Notes: a model not told the origin generated them from the letters alone. A stretch of DNA of 64,000 nt from Bradyrhizobium campsiandrae (GCF_014529705.1 NZ_JAANIH010000046.1:1-64000), one strand, 5' to 3'. Positions 1-9,220 are shown, counted from the first letter of the stretch. Program-made: numbers and translations.

Positions 1-101
1 ACCCCATAGTGCGCGATCAGAGGGTGATGCCCGTGGAAGTGGCCGCCGATCGATGTCGTGCGATGTACGCGGGTTATGGTTAGGATTCCATTCCGGATCA
101 C
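1..101 (-). CDS. Possible 5' end of an unidentified gene, cut by the window edge
   Basis: Reading the minus strand from a GTG at 101, a frame stays open to the window edge and contains a plausible His/Gly-rich stretch (GGHFHGHHPLIAHYG). No convincing ribosome binding site is seen and the family is not recognised. It would be divergent from the isomerase gene at 280. It may be a chance open frame in GC-rich DNA. Confidence 0.2.
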   Translation of the reverse strand, partial: MIRNGILTITRVHRTTSIGGHFHGHHPLIAHYG

Positions 102-279
102 TACGGGCACAATCAGGCTTGATCCGCGCGCAGATGCATGCGTTTGCGCGCGCCAAATCGATGCCGGCACGCGACCGGATGTCCACATCTTCAGCGGTTT
201 GCGAACCTGCATTTCACCGGACTGTCATTGAACTGGTCTAGCGCTGCTCCTGTCATCGTCGACGTCGAGGGAGCACGCC

Positions 280-1095
280 ATGTCGAAGCCGGTGTTGGGC
301 GCCGCACTGTCCATCAAATCGATCCCCGCCCACCGCGATTGGCTCCTCGAACGGCAACGCGATCTCGAAATCCAGGATTTTTTCCGCGCTGATCTGCTCG
401 ACGGCGACTGGCGCAGCGCTGCGACCGAGATCAAGCAGATGCTCGCGGGCCACACCGGGCGCCTCGGCATCCACGGTCCGTTCTGGGGCTTCAAGATCGA
501 CAGCCACGATCCGACGATCCGCCAGGCGGTGACCAGGCGCCTGCTTCAGGGCCTCGATGCCGCTGAATTCCTCGGCGCGACCCAGATGGTGGTGCACTCG
601 CCGTTCACGACCTGGGACCACAACAATCTCGATCTCTATCCTGACAACCGCGCCAACATCGTCGAACGCGTCAAGGCAACGCTGGCCGAGGTGATCGCGC
701 GCGCAGAAAACATCGGCTGCGAGATCGTCATCGAGAACATCGAGGACAAGGATCCGCGCGACCGCGTCCGTCTCGCCAAGGCGCTGGAAAGCAGCAAGGT
801 CCGCGTCTCCCTCGATACCGGCCACGCCAATTACGCCCACATCTCTACCGGTGCGCCGCCGGTCGACTATTACGTCGAGACCGCCGGCGACATGCTGACG
901 CATGTGCACCTCCAGGACACCGACGGCTTTGCCGACCGGCACTGGGCGCCGGGCGAAGGCAACATTCCCTGGGTCGCCGTGTTCCGCGCACTGAGCCGGC
1001 TGACGTCCGACCCGCGGCTCATTCTCGAGCTGCGCAATCACGACGACGTCCGCAAGGGCGCAGCGCATCTCGCCGCGCTCGGGCTTGCCGAATAA
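280..1095 (+). CDS. Sugar phosphate isomerase/epimerase-like protein (xylose-isomerase-like TIM barrel)
   Basis: A 271-residue protein, the usual size for single-domain xylose-isomerase-like TIM-barrel proteins (the AP-endonuclease-2 fold family). Candidate metal-binding positions follow in the expected order: a conserved His in MVVHSPF, Glu in VIENIED, Asp/His in SLDTGHA, His in THVHLQD, and a C-terminal Glu in LILELRN. No signal peptide is present, so it should be cytoplasmic. It begins at an ATG and ends 28 bases before the start of the solute-binding protein of the following ABC transporter, so the genes are probably co-transcribed. The substrate cannot be told from sequence. The context suggests that it isomerises or epimerises something linked to the imported compound. 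The family call is strong and the function is unknown. Confidence 0.85.
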   Translation: MSKPVLGAALSIKSIPAHRDWLLERQRDLEIQDFFRADLLDGDWRSAATEIKQMLAGHTGRLGIHGPFWGFKIDSHDPTIRQAVTRRLLQGLDAAEFLGATQMVVHSPFTTWDHNNLDLYPDNRANIVERVKATLAEVIARAENIGCEIVIENIEDKDPRDRVRLAKALESSKVRVSLDTGHANYAHISTGAPPVDYYVETAGDMLTHVHLQDTDGFADRHWAPGEGNIPWVAVFRALSRLTSDPRLILELRNHDDVRKGAAHLAALGLAE

Positions 1096-1123
1096 TCGAC
1101 GTCACAGGGCAGGGGTCACCGCC

Positions 1124-2761
1124 ATGAGCAAGCTCACTCGTCGCACCATCCTGAAATCAGGCGGCGCTGCCGCCGGCACGCTATTGCTGCCGCGCTTTGC
1201 GATCGGGCAGGCCGACAACCGCCCGTCGGTGACGATTGCCGTGCAGAAGGTGACGAACGCCAACGTGCTTGATGTGCTGCGCGAGCAGTCCAATGTCGGC
1301 GAGCGCGTGTTCTTCTCTTCGATCTGGGAGGGCCTGATCTCCAAGAACTGGCGCGGCAGTCTCGAAGCGGTGCCGGGCCTTGCCACCGAATGGCGCCGCA
1401 TCGACGACCAGACCGTCGAGGTGAAGCTGCGCCAGGGCGTGAAATTCCACAATGGCGACGAGCTCACGGCCGAAGACGTCGTCTTCACCTTCAGCCGCGA
1501 GCGCATGTTCGGCGAGACCGAGGCCAAGAGCCGCACCACCATCCAGGCCTTCGAAAAGATTCCGATGCCGAAGCCCGGCAAGGAATTGCCGCCCGACGTG
1601 CCCGCCGTCGCACGCCGCATCTGGCCGGACCTCGTTCGCGTCGATGCCGTCGACAAATACACGGTGCGCTTCTACAACGCGACGCCCGACATCACCATCG
1701 AGGGCCGGCTGTCGCGCTACGGCTCCGACATCATGAACCGCCGCGCCTGGGACGAATCCGCCAGCTATCTCGACTGGGCGCGCAAGCCTGTCACGACCGG
1801 TCCCTACAAGGTCGTCGAGCTCAAGCCCGATGTGTCGCTGACGCTGGAAGCCCACGACGAATATTGGGGCGGCCGTCCGCCGCTCAAGCGCATCCGCTTC
1901 CTTGAAGTGCCTGAGGTCGCCAGCCGCATCAACGGGCTCCTGTCGGGCGAATATCAGTTCGCCTGCGACATCCCGCCGGACCAGATCGCCGGCATCGAGA
2001 AGAATTCCGCCTTCGAAGTGCAGGGCGGCACCATCCTCAATCACCGTCTGACCGTGTTCGACAAGAACCACGCCGTGCTCGCCAATCCGCTTGTCAGGCG
2101 CGCCTTCACCCATGCGATCGACCGCCAGGCCATCGTCGACAGCCTGTGGGCCGGCCGCACCCGCGTGCCGAAGGGCCTGCAATGGGAGTTCTACGGCGAC
2201 ATGTTCAACGCCGATTGGGATGTGCCGGCCTACGATCCCAAGCTCGCGCAGGAGCTGCTCAAGCAGGCCAATTACAAGGGCGATCCGATCCCGTACCGGC
2301 TGCTCAACAACTATTACACCAACCAGGTCGCGACCGCTCAGGTGCTGGTCGAGATGTGGAAGTCGGTCGGCCTCAACGTGCAGATCGAGACCAAGGAGAA
2401 CTGGTCGCAGATCATGGAGCGCGCGCCGTCCCGGGCCGTGCGTGACTGGTCGAATTCGGCGGCGTTCAACGATCCGGTCTCGTCGCTGGTTGCCCAGCAC
2501 GGCCCCAACGGCCAGCAGCAGCAGATCGGCGAATGGACCAACGCCGAGCTGAACAAGCTCTCCGAGTTCCTGGAGACGTCGACCGACCGCGCGGCGCGCA
2601 AGAAGGCGTTTCACCGCATGCTGGAGATCGCCGAGCGCGAGGATCCCGCCTACACGGTGCTGCACCAGAACGCGACCTTCACGGCCAAGCCGAAGTCGAT
2701 CAAATGGAAGGCGGCGCCGGCGTTCGCGATGGACTTCCGCGCCGGCAATTTCGAGGCCTGA
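1124..2761 (+). CDS. ABC transporter substrate-binding protein, peptide/nickel family 5
   Basis: A 545-residue periplasmic solute-binding protein of the DppA/OppA (SBP_bac_5) family. The N-terminus has a Tat-like signal (SKLTRRTILKSGG followed by a hydrophobic run to about residue 29). The family landmark LRQGVKFHNGDELTAEDV follows, then AFTHAIDRQAI and the usual late region. The ATG at 1124 is chosen over an in-frame upstream ATG at 1085, because the signal peptide starts there and the longer frame overlaps the isomerase gene. It heads a tight transporter operon (SBP, two ATPases, two permeases). The substrate could be a peptide, an opine-like compound or a glycoside, since family 5 members are broad. 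The odd gene order, ATPases before permeases, is noted separately. Confidence 0.92.
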   Translation: MSKLTRRTILKSGGAAAGTLLLPRFAIGQADNRPSVTIAVQKVTNANVLDVLREQSNVGERVFFSSIWEGLISKNWRGSLEAVPGLATEWRRIDDQTVEVKLRQGVKFHNGDELTAEDVVFTFSRERMFGETEAKSRTTIQAFEKIPMPKPGKELPPDVPAVARRIWPDLVRVDAVDKYTVRFYNATPDITIEGRLSRYGSDIMNRRAWDESASYLDWARKPVTTGPYKVVELKPDVSLTLEAHDEYWGGRPPLKRIRFLEVPEVASRINGLLSGEYQFACDIPPDQIAGIEKNSAFEVQGGTILNHRLTVFDKNHAVLANPLVRRAFTHAIDRQAIVDSLWAGRTRVPKGLQWEFYGDMFNADWDVPAYDPKLAQELLKQANYKGDPIPYRLLNNYYTNQVATAQVLVEMWKSVGLNVQIETKENWSQIMERAPSRAVRDWSNSAAFNDPVSSLVAQHGPNGQQQQIGEWTNAELNKLSEFLETSTDRAARKKAFHRMLEIAEREDPAYTVLHQNATFTAKPKSIKWKAAPAFAMDFRAGNFEA

Positions 2762-2762
2762 G

Positions 2763-3746
2763 GTGACGCCGCTGGTCAGCATCCAGGGCCTCAGCGTCGC
2801 CTTTGGCGGCGCGCCGGTCCTGCGCGGCATCGAACTGACGTTGCAGAAAGGCGAGGCCCTGGGCCTCGTCGGCGAGTCCGGATCGGGCAAGTCGGTGACC
2901 TGGCTTGCCGCACTCGGTCTGTTGCCGCGGCATGCAAAGGTCTCGGGCTCGGTTCGTCTCGACGGGCGCGAATTGCTGGGCGCAGCGGCTTCCGAGCTCG
3001 ACCGGATCAGGGGCGGGCGCATCGCCATGATCTTCCAGGACCCGGCGAGTGCGCTTAATCCGGTGCTGACCATCCGCAAGCAGCTTTGCGAGGCGCTGGC
3101 GCTGCACCGCGATCTCTCCGGCGAGGCGGTGAAGGCCGAAGCATTGCGGCTGCTTGGCCTCGTCGGCATTCCCGATGCGGCGCGGCGGCTGTCCGCCTAT
3201 CCGCACGAATTCTCCGGCGGCCAGGTCCAGCGCATCATGATCGCGATGGCGCTGGCCGGAAATCCTGATCTGCTGATCGCGGACGAGCCGACCACGGCAC
3301 TCGACGCCACCATTCAGGCGCAGATCCTGGAACTGCTCTCCACCATCCGCCGCGAGATGAACATGGCGATGGTCCTGATCAGCCACGATCTTGGCGTCGT
3401 CGCCGAAAATTGCGATCGGGTCGCGGTGATGTATGCCGGTCGCATCGTCGAGCAGGCGCCGGCGAACCAGCTCTTTGCCGACCCGCTGCATCCCTATGCG
3501 CAGGGCCTGATCGGCGCGCTGCCGCCGCTTGACGGACCGCGTCGCCGCCTGATCGCCATTCCGGGCACCGTGCCCGATCCCGCGCAGATGCCAGACGGAT
3601 GCGCCTTCGCGCCGCGGTGTGCGCTGGCCGCCGAAGCTTGCGGCGCCACGGCTCCGACGCTCGCACCGATTGCCGACGATCGCGCCGTCGCCTGCATCCG
3701 GGCCGAGGCCTCACGCCGCGCGCTGCTCGGAATTGCCGCGGAATGA
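2763..3746 (+). CDS. Oligopeptide-type ABC transporter ATP-binding protein (DppD/OppD-like)
   Basis: A 327-residue ATPase starting at GTG, one base after the stop of the binding protein. It has a Walker A (GESGSGKS), an ABC signature (SGGQVQR), Walker B (LLIADEPTTALD) and an H-loop (LISHDLG). The C-terminus is the oligopeptide-transporter extension with HPYAQGL and a cysteine-containing tail (CAFAPRC, then CGA and AVACI), which binds an iron-sulfur cluster in some relatives. It pairs with the next ATPase to power the two permeases downstream. The following gene overlaps its stop codon by four bases (ATGA), implying translational coupling. Confidence 0.93.
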   Translation: MTPLVSIQGLSVAFGGAPVLRGIELTLQKGEALGLVGESGSGKSVTWLAALGLLPRHAKVSGSVRLDGRELLGAAASELDRIRGGRIAMIFQDPASALNPVLTIRKQLCEALALHRDLSGEAVKAEALRLLGLVGIPDAARRLSAYPHEFSGGQVQRIMIAMALAGNPDLLIADEPTTALDATIQAQILELLSTIRREMNMAMVLISHDLGVVAENCDRVAVMYAGRIVEQAPANQLFADPLHPYAQGLIGALPPLDGPRRRLIAIPGTVPDPAQMPDGCAFAPRCALAAEACGATAPTLAPIADDRAVACIRAEASRRALLGIAAE

Positions 3747-4735
3747 GCGCCCCGCTCGTCGAGGTATCCGCGATCTCGCGCAGCTATTCAATGCGCTCCG
3801 GAATGTTCGGCCGCGCCACGGCCGTGCATGCCGTCGACGGCGTGTCGCTGAGCATCCCCAAGGGCGAGACGCTGGGTCTCGTCGGCGAGTCCGGCTCGGG
3901 CAAGTCCACGACGGGGCGCATCGTGCTCGGGCTCGAGCCGCCCGACCGGGGTGATGTCAGGTTCGACGGCAAGCCGATGGCCGCGCTGGGGACACAGGCG
4001 TGGCGCACCCAGCGTGCCCGCATGCAGATGATCTTCCAGGATCCGCTCGGCGCGCTGGACCGACGCCTGCCGGTCGCAAGCCAGATCCGCGAGCCGCTGG
4101 ATATCCACGGCATCGGCACAGTGGCCGAGCGCGAGGATCGCGTCCGCGAATTGCTCCGGGCGGTCGAGCTGACGCCGGCCCATGGGGCGCGTTATCCCGG
4201 GGCGCTGTCCGGAGGCCAACGCCAGCGCATCGTGCTGGCGCGCGCGCTGGCGACCAAGCCGGACTTCCTCGTCTGCGACGAGCCGGTCAGCGCGCTCGAC
4301 GTCTCGATCCAGGCTCAGGTGGTGAACCTGCTCTGCGATCTCCAGGCCCGGCTCTCGCTGACGCTGCTGTTCATCAGTCATGATCTGCGCGTTATCAGGC
4401 AGATCAGCACTATCGTTGCGGTCATGTATCTCGGCCGTATCGTCGAGATCGGCAGCGCAGACGATCTGTTCGCGCGGCCGGAGCACCCTTATACGCAGGC
4501 GCTGGTGTCAGCGTCGCCCGCACCCGGCCGGCGCAGCGCCGGCCGCATCGTGCTGTCAGGCGATCCGCCGAACCCGGCCGCGCGCCCCAACGGCTGCGCC
4601 TTTCATCCGCGCTGCCCGCGCGCGCTCGCGCGCTGCGCCAGCGAGGTGCCTGTTCTCTCCGCCATCGGAGATGGCAGGCAGGTCGCCTGCCATCTCGTGA
4701 CGGGGCCGCACGTCCAGACGCGGGACGCGGCGTGA
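3743..4735 (+). CDS. Oligopeptide-type ABC transporter ATP-binding protein (DppF/OppF-like)
   Basis: A 330-residue ATPase whose ATG at 3743 overlaps the upstream stop codon. The longer open frame from 3599 lies inside the previous gene and is not supported. It carries Walker A (GESGSGKS), signature (LSGGQRQR), Walker B (FLVCDEPVSALD) and H-loop (FISHDLR). The C-terminal oligopeptide-transporter region has HPYTQAL and clustered cysteines (GCAFHPRCPRA). It is the F-type partner of the D-type ATPase before it. The next gene starts on the overlapping TGATG. Confidence 0.93.
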   Translation: MSAPLVEVSAISRSYSMRSGMFGRATAVHAVDGVSLSIPKGETLGLVGESGSGKSTTGRIVLGLEPPDRGDVRFDGKPMAALGTQAWRTQRARMQMIFQDPLGALDRRLPVASQIREPLDIHGIGTVAEREDRVRELLRAVELTPAHGARYPGALSGGQRQRIVLARALATKPDFLVCDEPVSALDVSIQAQVVNLLCDLQARLSLTLLFISHDLRVIRQISTIVAVMYLGRIVEIGSADDLFARPEHPYTQALVSASPAPGRRSAGRIVLSGDPPNPAARPNGCAFHPRCPRALARCASEVPVLSAIGDGRQVACHLVTGPHVQTRDAA

Positions 4736-5664
4736 TGGGACGCTATTTCGCCATTCGCATCGGACGCGCGGCGCTGACGATCGTGCTCGTCGTCACCTTC
4801 GCCTTCGTCGTGCTGCGGCTTTCAGGCGATCCGGCGCTGATGATCCTGGGACCCGAAGCGCCGCCGGAGGTGCTTGCGGCCTTCCGCAAGGCCTGGGGTC
4901 TCGATGATCCGATCTGGTTCCAGTATCTCGATTATTTCGGCGCTATCGCCAAGGGCGAGCTCGGACGCTCCATGCGCGACGGAAGGCCCGCGATCGAGCT
5001 GGTGCTGGAGCGCATCCCGGCCACGCTCGCGCTGACCGTGCCGGCCTTCTTGCTCAAGGTCGCACTCGGCATTCCCGCCGGTATCTACGCCGCGCTGCAT
5101 CGGGGCTCCGCGATCGACCGTGCCGTGATGATGACCGCGGTCGCCGGCTTCACCGTGCCGAGTTTTGTCCTCGCACTGCTCCTGGTGCTGGTGTTCGCCG
5201 TGCAGCTCGGCTGGCTGCCGTCGGGCGGGCAGGACAGCTGGCGCCACGCGATCCTGCCCATCGCGACGCTCAGCCTCGGCGGCGCGGCCGTATTGGCGCG
5301 CTTCACCCGCAGCGCCATGCTGGAAGTGCTGGGCCAGCCCTATATCCGCACCGCCTCCGCCAAGGGCGTGCCCTGGCGCATGGTGGTGACATCGCATGCA
5401 CTGCCGAATGCGGCGATCCCGACCGTAACCATCCTCGGCTTCATGGTGGGCACGCTGATCGCCGGCGCGGTCGTGGTCGAGAGCGTGTTCGCCTGGCCGG
5501 GAGTAGGGCGCCTCCTCGTCGTCGCCGTCGCCAATCGCGACCTCGCCGTCGTGCAATGCATTTTGCTCCTCGTCGCGCTGACGATGGTGACATCGAACCT
5601 GATCGTCGACTTCCTTTACGGCTTCCTCGATCCGCGCCTGCGCGCCAAAGGGGCACACGCGTGA
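4735..5664 (+). CDS. Oligopeptide-type ABC transporter permease (DppB/OppB-like)
   Basis: A 309-residue inner-membrane permease. The N-terminal transmembrane segment (ALTIVLVVTFAFVVLRL) is followed by the DppB-type extracytoplasmic region and the BPD_transp_1 domain. The cytoplasmic EAA loop contacting the ATPases is visible near YIRTASAKGVPWR. The ATG at 4735 shares a base with the previous stop (TGATG); a GTG three bases earlier is an alternative start. It forms a heterodimer with the next permease. The following gene starts on GTGA across its stop. Confidence 0.92.
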   Translation: MGRYFAIRIGRAALTIVLVVTFAFVVLRLSGDPALMILGPEAPPEVLAAFRKAWGLDDPIWFQYLDYFGAIAKGELGRSMRDGRPAIELVLERIPATLALTVPAFLLKVALGIPAGIYAALHRGSAIDRAVMMTAVAGFTVPSFVLALLLVLVFAVQLGWLPSGGQDSWRHAILPIATLSLGGAAVLARFTRSAMLEVLGQPYIRTASAKGVPWRMVVTSHALPNAAIPTVTILGFMVGTLIAGAVVVESVFAWPGVGRLLVVAVANRDLAVVQCILLLVALTMVTSNLIVDFLYGFLDPRLRAKGAHA

Positions 5665-6536
5665 CCGACACGACGTTGAAGGACGGGTCAAAACTAGGAT
5701 CTGGCGTTCGCCGCCGCATCAGCCTGCCGGCGATCCCGCTCTCCGTGGCGCTCGCGATCGCCTGGATCATCGCGATGCTGGTGGTGGCCGCGCTCGCCGA
5801 GAAGATCGCACCCTATGGCTACACCCAGCTCGACCTGCGCAACCGGCTGTCGGCGCCCGGCAATGTCGCGCACTGGCTCGGCACCGACGAGCTCGGCCGC
5901 GACGTGCTGTCGCGGCTCCTGGTCTCGATCCGCATCTCGCTGCTGATCGCCTTCGGCGCGACCGCGATCTCGGCTGTGGTTGGCACCACGCTCGGCTTCC
6001 TCGCCGCGCATTTCCGCGGGCTGGTCGAGCAGCTCGTGCTGATGTTGACCGACTTCCAGGCCAGCATGCCGTTCCTGATCATGGCCCTCGCCGTGCTTGC
6101 CTTCTTCGGCAATTCGCTGCCGCTTCTGATTGGCCTGATGGGCCTGTTCGGCTGGGAGCGCTACGCCCGCATCGCCCGCGGCCTTGCCATTTCCGCCAAT
6201 GCGCAAGGTTACGCCGCCGCGGTCCGCCAGCTCGGCGCACGGCCTTCGCGGATTTACCTGCGCCACATCCTGCCCAACATCGCCTCGACCCTGATCGTCT
6301 CGACCACCTTGGTCTTCCCCGAGGTGATCCTGATGGAATCAGGCCTGTCCTTCCTGGGCCTCGGCGTGCAGCCGCCGATGACCAGCCTCGGCAACATGGT
6401 CGGCTATGGCCGGGAGTACCTGACCCGGGCGCCCTGGATCATGCTGGCGCCGGCCACGACCATCGTCGTCACGACGCTCGCGGTCTCCGTGATCGGCGAC
6501 TGGCTGCGCGACAAGCTCGATCCGACCCTGCAATAG
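5661..6536 (+). CDS. Oligopeptide-type ABC transporter permease (DppC/OppC-like)
   Basis: A 291-residue permease read from a GTG at 5661 that overlaps the stop of the upstream permease. The frame is open farther upstream, but only inside the previous gene. It shows the DppC-type pattern: one N-terminal membrane helix, the motif GTDELGRDVLSRLL, then the BPD_transp_1 domain with the loop around AVRQLGARPSRIYLRHILPN and the end LRDKLDPTLQ that is typical of DppC proteins. It is the last gene of the transporter operon and is followed by 157 bases of non-coding DNA before ilvD. Confidence 0.93.
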   Translation: MTDTTLKDGSKLGSGVRRRISLPAIPLSVALAIAWIIAMLVVAALAEKIAPYGYTQLDLRNRLSAPGNVAHWLGTDELGRDVLSRLLVSIRISLLIAFGATAISAVVGTTLGFLAAHFRGLVEQLVLMLTDFQASMPFLIMALAVLAFFGNSLPLLIGLMGLFGWERYARIARGLAISANAQGYAAAVRQLGARPSRIYLRHILPNIASTLIVSTTLVFPEVILMESGLSFLGLGVQPPMTSLGNMVGYGREYLTRAPWIMLAPATTIVVTTLAVSVIGDWLRDKLDPTLQ

Positions 6537-6693
6537 GCCGCACGGGGAGCAGGGGAGGCCTGCGCCAGGCCAATCCGGGTGGTTTCGGGGCAAGTTCCCG
6601 TTGCACCTGATGCCCCCGTGCGCTATCCGGCCGGAAAGGCCTGAGGCGGCTGTCCTTTTCCCGCTCCGGCCCCAACCCGAGGACGGAAACGCC

Positions 6694-8544
6694 ATGCCAG
6701 CCTATCGCTCCCGCACCACCACCCACGGCCGCAACATGGCGGGCGCACGCGGCCTCTGGCGCGCGACGGGCATGAAGGATGGCGATTTCGGCAAGCCGAT
6801 CATCGCGGTCGTCAACTCCTTCACCCAGTTCGTGCCCGGCCACGTCCACCTCAAGGACCTCGGCCAGCTGGTTGCCCGCGAGATCGAGCAGGCCGGCGGC
6901 GTCGCCAAGGAGTTCAACACCATCGCGGTCGACGACGGCATCGCCATGGGCCATGACGGCATGCTCTACAGCCTGCCGTCGCGCGAATTGATCGCCGACA
7001 GCGTCGAGTACATGGCCAATGCGCATTGCGCCGACGGCCTCGTCTGCATCTCCAATTGCGACAAGATCACGCCCGGCATGCTGATGGCAGCGCTGCGGCT
7101 CAACATCCCCGCCGTGTTCGTTTCGGGCGGGCCGATGGAAGCCGGCAAGGTCAAGCTGCAGGGCAAGACCAAGGCGGTCGACCTGATCGACGCCATGGTT
7201 GCGGCGGCCGACTCCAAGGTCAGTGACGACGACGTCAAGGTGATCGAGCGCTCGGCCTGCCCGACCTGCGGCTCATGCTCGGGCATGTTCACCGCCAACT
7301 CGATGAACTGCCTGACCGAGGCGCTGGGCCTCGCGCTGCCCGGCAACGGCTCGGTGGTCGCAACCCATGCCGACCGCAAGCGCCTGTTCGTCGAGGCCGG
7401 CCACACCATCGTCGATCTCGTCCGCCGCTATTACGAGCAGGACGACGCCTCCGTGCTGCCGCGCAACATCGCCAACTTCAAGGCGTTCGAGAACGCGATG
7501 ACGCTCGACATCGCCATGGGCGGCTCGACCAACACCGTGCTGCATCTGCTCGCCGCCGCCCATGAAGGGCAGGTCGCCTTCACCATGCAGGACATCGACC
7601 GCCTGTCGCGCCGCGTGCCCGTGCTGTGCAAGGTCGCGCCCTCGGTTGCCGACGTCCATGTCGAGGACGTGCATCGTGCCGGCGGCATCATGGGCATTCT
7701 GGGCGAGCTCGACCGTGCCGGCCTGATCGACACCTCGGTCTCCACCGTGCACGCCCCGACCATGAACGAGGCGCTGGAGCGCTGGGACATCAAGCGCTCG
7801 AAGAGCGAAGCGGTCAGGACCTTCTACCGCGCCTCGCCGGGCGGCATCCCCACGCAAGTCGCCTTCAGCCAGGAACGCCGCTACGACGAGCTCGATGCCG
7901 ACCGCGAGAAGGGCGTGGTGCGCGATCTCGCGCATGCCTTCAGCAAGGACGGCGGCCTCGCCGTGCTGTACGGCAACCTCGCGCAGGACGGCTGCATCGT
8001 GAAGACCGCCGGCGTCGATTCTTCGATCCTGAAGTTCTCCGGCCCCGCGCGCGTGTTCGAGAGTCAGGACGCCGCCGTCGAAGGCATTCTCGGCGGCAAG
8101 GTCGTTGCCGGCGAGGTCGTGGTCATCATCTATGAAGGCCCGCGCGGCGGCCCCGGCATGCAGGAGATGCTGTACCCGACCAGCTATCTGAAATCGATGG
8201 GCCTCGGCAAGGCCTGCGCGCTCGTCACCGACGGTCGCTTCTCCGGCGGCTCGTCCGGCCTGTCGATCGGTCATCTGTCGCCGGAAGCGGCCGAAGGCGG
8301 CAATATCGGCCTCGTGCGCACCGGCGATATCATCGCCATCGACATCCCCAACCGCAGCATCACGCTGGAGGTCTCCGACGAGGAGCTCGCCAAGCGCCGC
8401 GCCGCGGAGGAGGCGAAGGGCGATGCCGCCTGGCAGGCGACGGGGCGCAAGCGCAACGTCTCGACGGCGCTGCAGGCCTATGCCGCGCTCACCACCAGCG
8501 CCGCGCGCGGCGCGGTGCGCGAGGTGAAGCGGCGCTCGAAGTAA
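6694..8544 (+). CDS. ilvD: Dihydroxy-acid dehydratase
   Basis: A 616-residue enzyme of the IlvD/Edd family, the length typical of bacterial IlvD. It dehydrates 2,3-dihydroxy-acids to 2-oxo acids in the last shared steps of valine, leucine and isoleucine synthesis. Iron-sulfur cluster cysteines are visible in CISNCDKITPGM and in SACPTCGSCSGMFTANSMN, and the glycine-rich block GPRGGPGMQEML is conserved. The start is the ATG at 6694 giving MPAYRSRTTTHGRNMAGARG, which matches the known N-terminus. An upstream in-frame ATG at 6601 is unlikely. It appears monocistronic and is followed by a strong GC-rich hairpin. Confidence 0.97.
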   Translation: MPAYRSRTTTHGRNMAGARGLWRATGMKDGDFGKPIIAVVNSFTQFVPGHVHLKDLGQLVAREIEQAGGVAKEFNTIAVDDGIAMGHDGMLYSLPSRELIADSVEYMANAHCADGLVCISNCDKITPGMLMAALRLNIPAVFVSGGPMEAGKVKLQGKTKAVDLIDAMVAAADSKVSDDDVKVIERSACPTCGSCSGMFTANSMNCLTEALGLALPGNGSVVATHADRKRLFVEAGHTIVDLVRRYYEQDDASVLPRNIANFKAFENAMTLDIAMGGSTNTVLHLLAAAHEGQVAFTMQDIDRLSRRVPVLCKVAPSVADVHVEDVHRAGGIMGILGELDRAGLIDTSVSTVHAPTMNEALERWDIKRSKSEAVRTFYRASPGGIPTQVAFSQERRYDELDADREKGVVRDLAHAFSKDGGLAVLYGNLAQDGCIVKTAGVDSSILKFSGPARVFESQDAAVEGILGGKVVAGEVVVIIYEGPRGGPGMQEMLYPTSYLKSMGLGKACALVTDGRFSGGSSGLSIGHLSPEAAEGGNIGLVRTGDIIAIDIPNRSITLEVSDEELAKRRAAEEAKGDAAWQATGRKRNVSTALQAYAALTTSAARGAVREVKRRSK

Positions 8545-8591
8545 GCGCGCGATGCATCCGCTCCTCGCGCGGATGGTCAACGACTGGTTAG

Positions 8592-8611
8592 CGGCCGGCG
8601 CAAGCCGGCCG
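8592..8611 (+). terminator. GC-rich hairpin after ilvD, possible terminator
   Basis: A perfect 8-bp inverted repeat (CGGCCGGC, GCCGGCCG) with a GCAA tetraloop, about 50 bases after the ilvD stop. No clear T-run follows, so termination is plausible but not certain. Confidence 0.4.
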
Positions 8612-8717
8612 TTCGCATTAAGGATGCCCCGACGAACTTCGGCAGAGCAGGGTTTTGCGGCGTATACTGCGCACGACCTTCGCTGAATCCATTTCGGTCA
8701 ACTGGGGCACCACCGAC

Positions 8718-9092
8718 ATGTCTCGTACTCTTGCCGTCGTCTTCTCAACCGCCGTCGCCGCGATGTCCATGACGGGCGCGGCCTCCGCCGGCTGCTACAA
8801 TTGCTACGCGCCGCCGCCGTGCACGACCTGCTACCAGCAGCAATACGTCGCGCCGCAATACCGCACCGTCGACGAGACCGTGATGGTGTCGCCGGGCTCG
8901 GTCGTCGCGCACCGCACGCCGGCGCAGTACCGCACCGTGATGGTGCCGCAGACCGTGATGGTGGCGCCGCCGGGTGTCCAGTACGAGCGCATCCCGCCGC
9001 AATATGCGACGCGCCAGCGCGTCGAGATGGTGTCGCCGGGCTATTCCTATTACGCGCCGGTGCAGACGGGCTGCGCGTCCTGCGGCTACTAG
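8718..9092 (+). CDS. Small secreted Tyr/Pro/Val-rich protein
   Basis: A 124-residue protein with a Sec-type signal peptide (MSRTLAVVFSTAVAAMSM up to ASA). The mature part begins with a Cys-rich segment (CYNCYAPPPCTTCYQQQY). It then carries repeated imperfect units built on QYRTV, MVSPG and VMVAPPG, and ends with CASCGY. No enzyme motif is seen. The ATG at 8718 is chosen because it begins the signal peptide; the frame is open 63 bases further upstream. A strong terminator follows. It may be a cell-envelope or extracellular protein, and I do not recognise a named family. Confidence 0.75.
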   Translation: MSRTLAVVFSTAVAAMSMTGAASAGCYNCYAPPPCTTCYQQQYVAPQYRTVDETVMVSPGSVVAHRTPAQYRTVMVPQTVMVAPPGVQYERIPPQYATRQRVEMVSPGYSYYAPVQTGCASCGY

Positions 9093-9130
9093 GCCGACGC
9101 ACCGAGACCAGCACAACAAAGAAGATCTCG

Positions 9131-9167
9131 CGCGGCGCTTCCCCTCGGAGGCGCCGCGTTTTCTTTT
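9131..9167 (+). terminator. Rho-independent terminator
   Basis: A 12-base stem (9131-9142 with 9147-9158, one G-T wobble) and a four-base loop CCTC, followed directly by TTTTCTTTT. It lies 39 bases after the stop of the small secreted protein and should terminate that transcript. Confidence 0.8.
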
Positions 9168-9182
9168 GCGGACGAAGCCAAA

Positions 9183-9220
9183 CGAGGCCCGGATATGGAG
9201 GCGAATCCACCCGGGCCTCG
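9183..9220. repeat. Inverted repeat in the gap before tRNA-Ser
   Basis: A perfect 10-base inverted repeat (CGAGGCCCGG, CCGGGCCTCG) separated by 18 bases. The 9093-9439 gap otherwise holds only the terminator before it and a short CGCCCTG/CAGGGCG hairpin at 9314-9339. No gene is seen. Confidence 0.4.

Noticed and set aside
253..1068. Long minus-strand frame opposite the isomerase gene
   Set aside because: It is an antisense shadow of a gene with clear family motifs on the plus strand; such frames are common in GC-rich DNA.
7273..8580. 435-codon minus-strand frame opposite ilvD
   Set aside because: It is an antisense shadow; ilvD is unambiguous and the frame has no domain or ribosome binding site.
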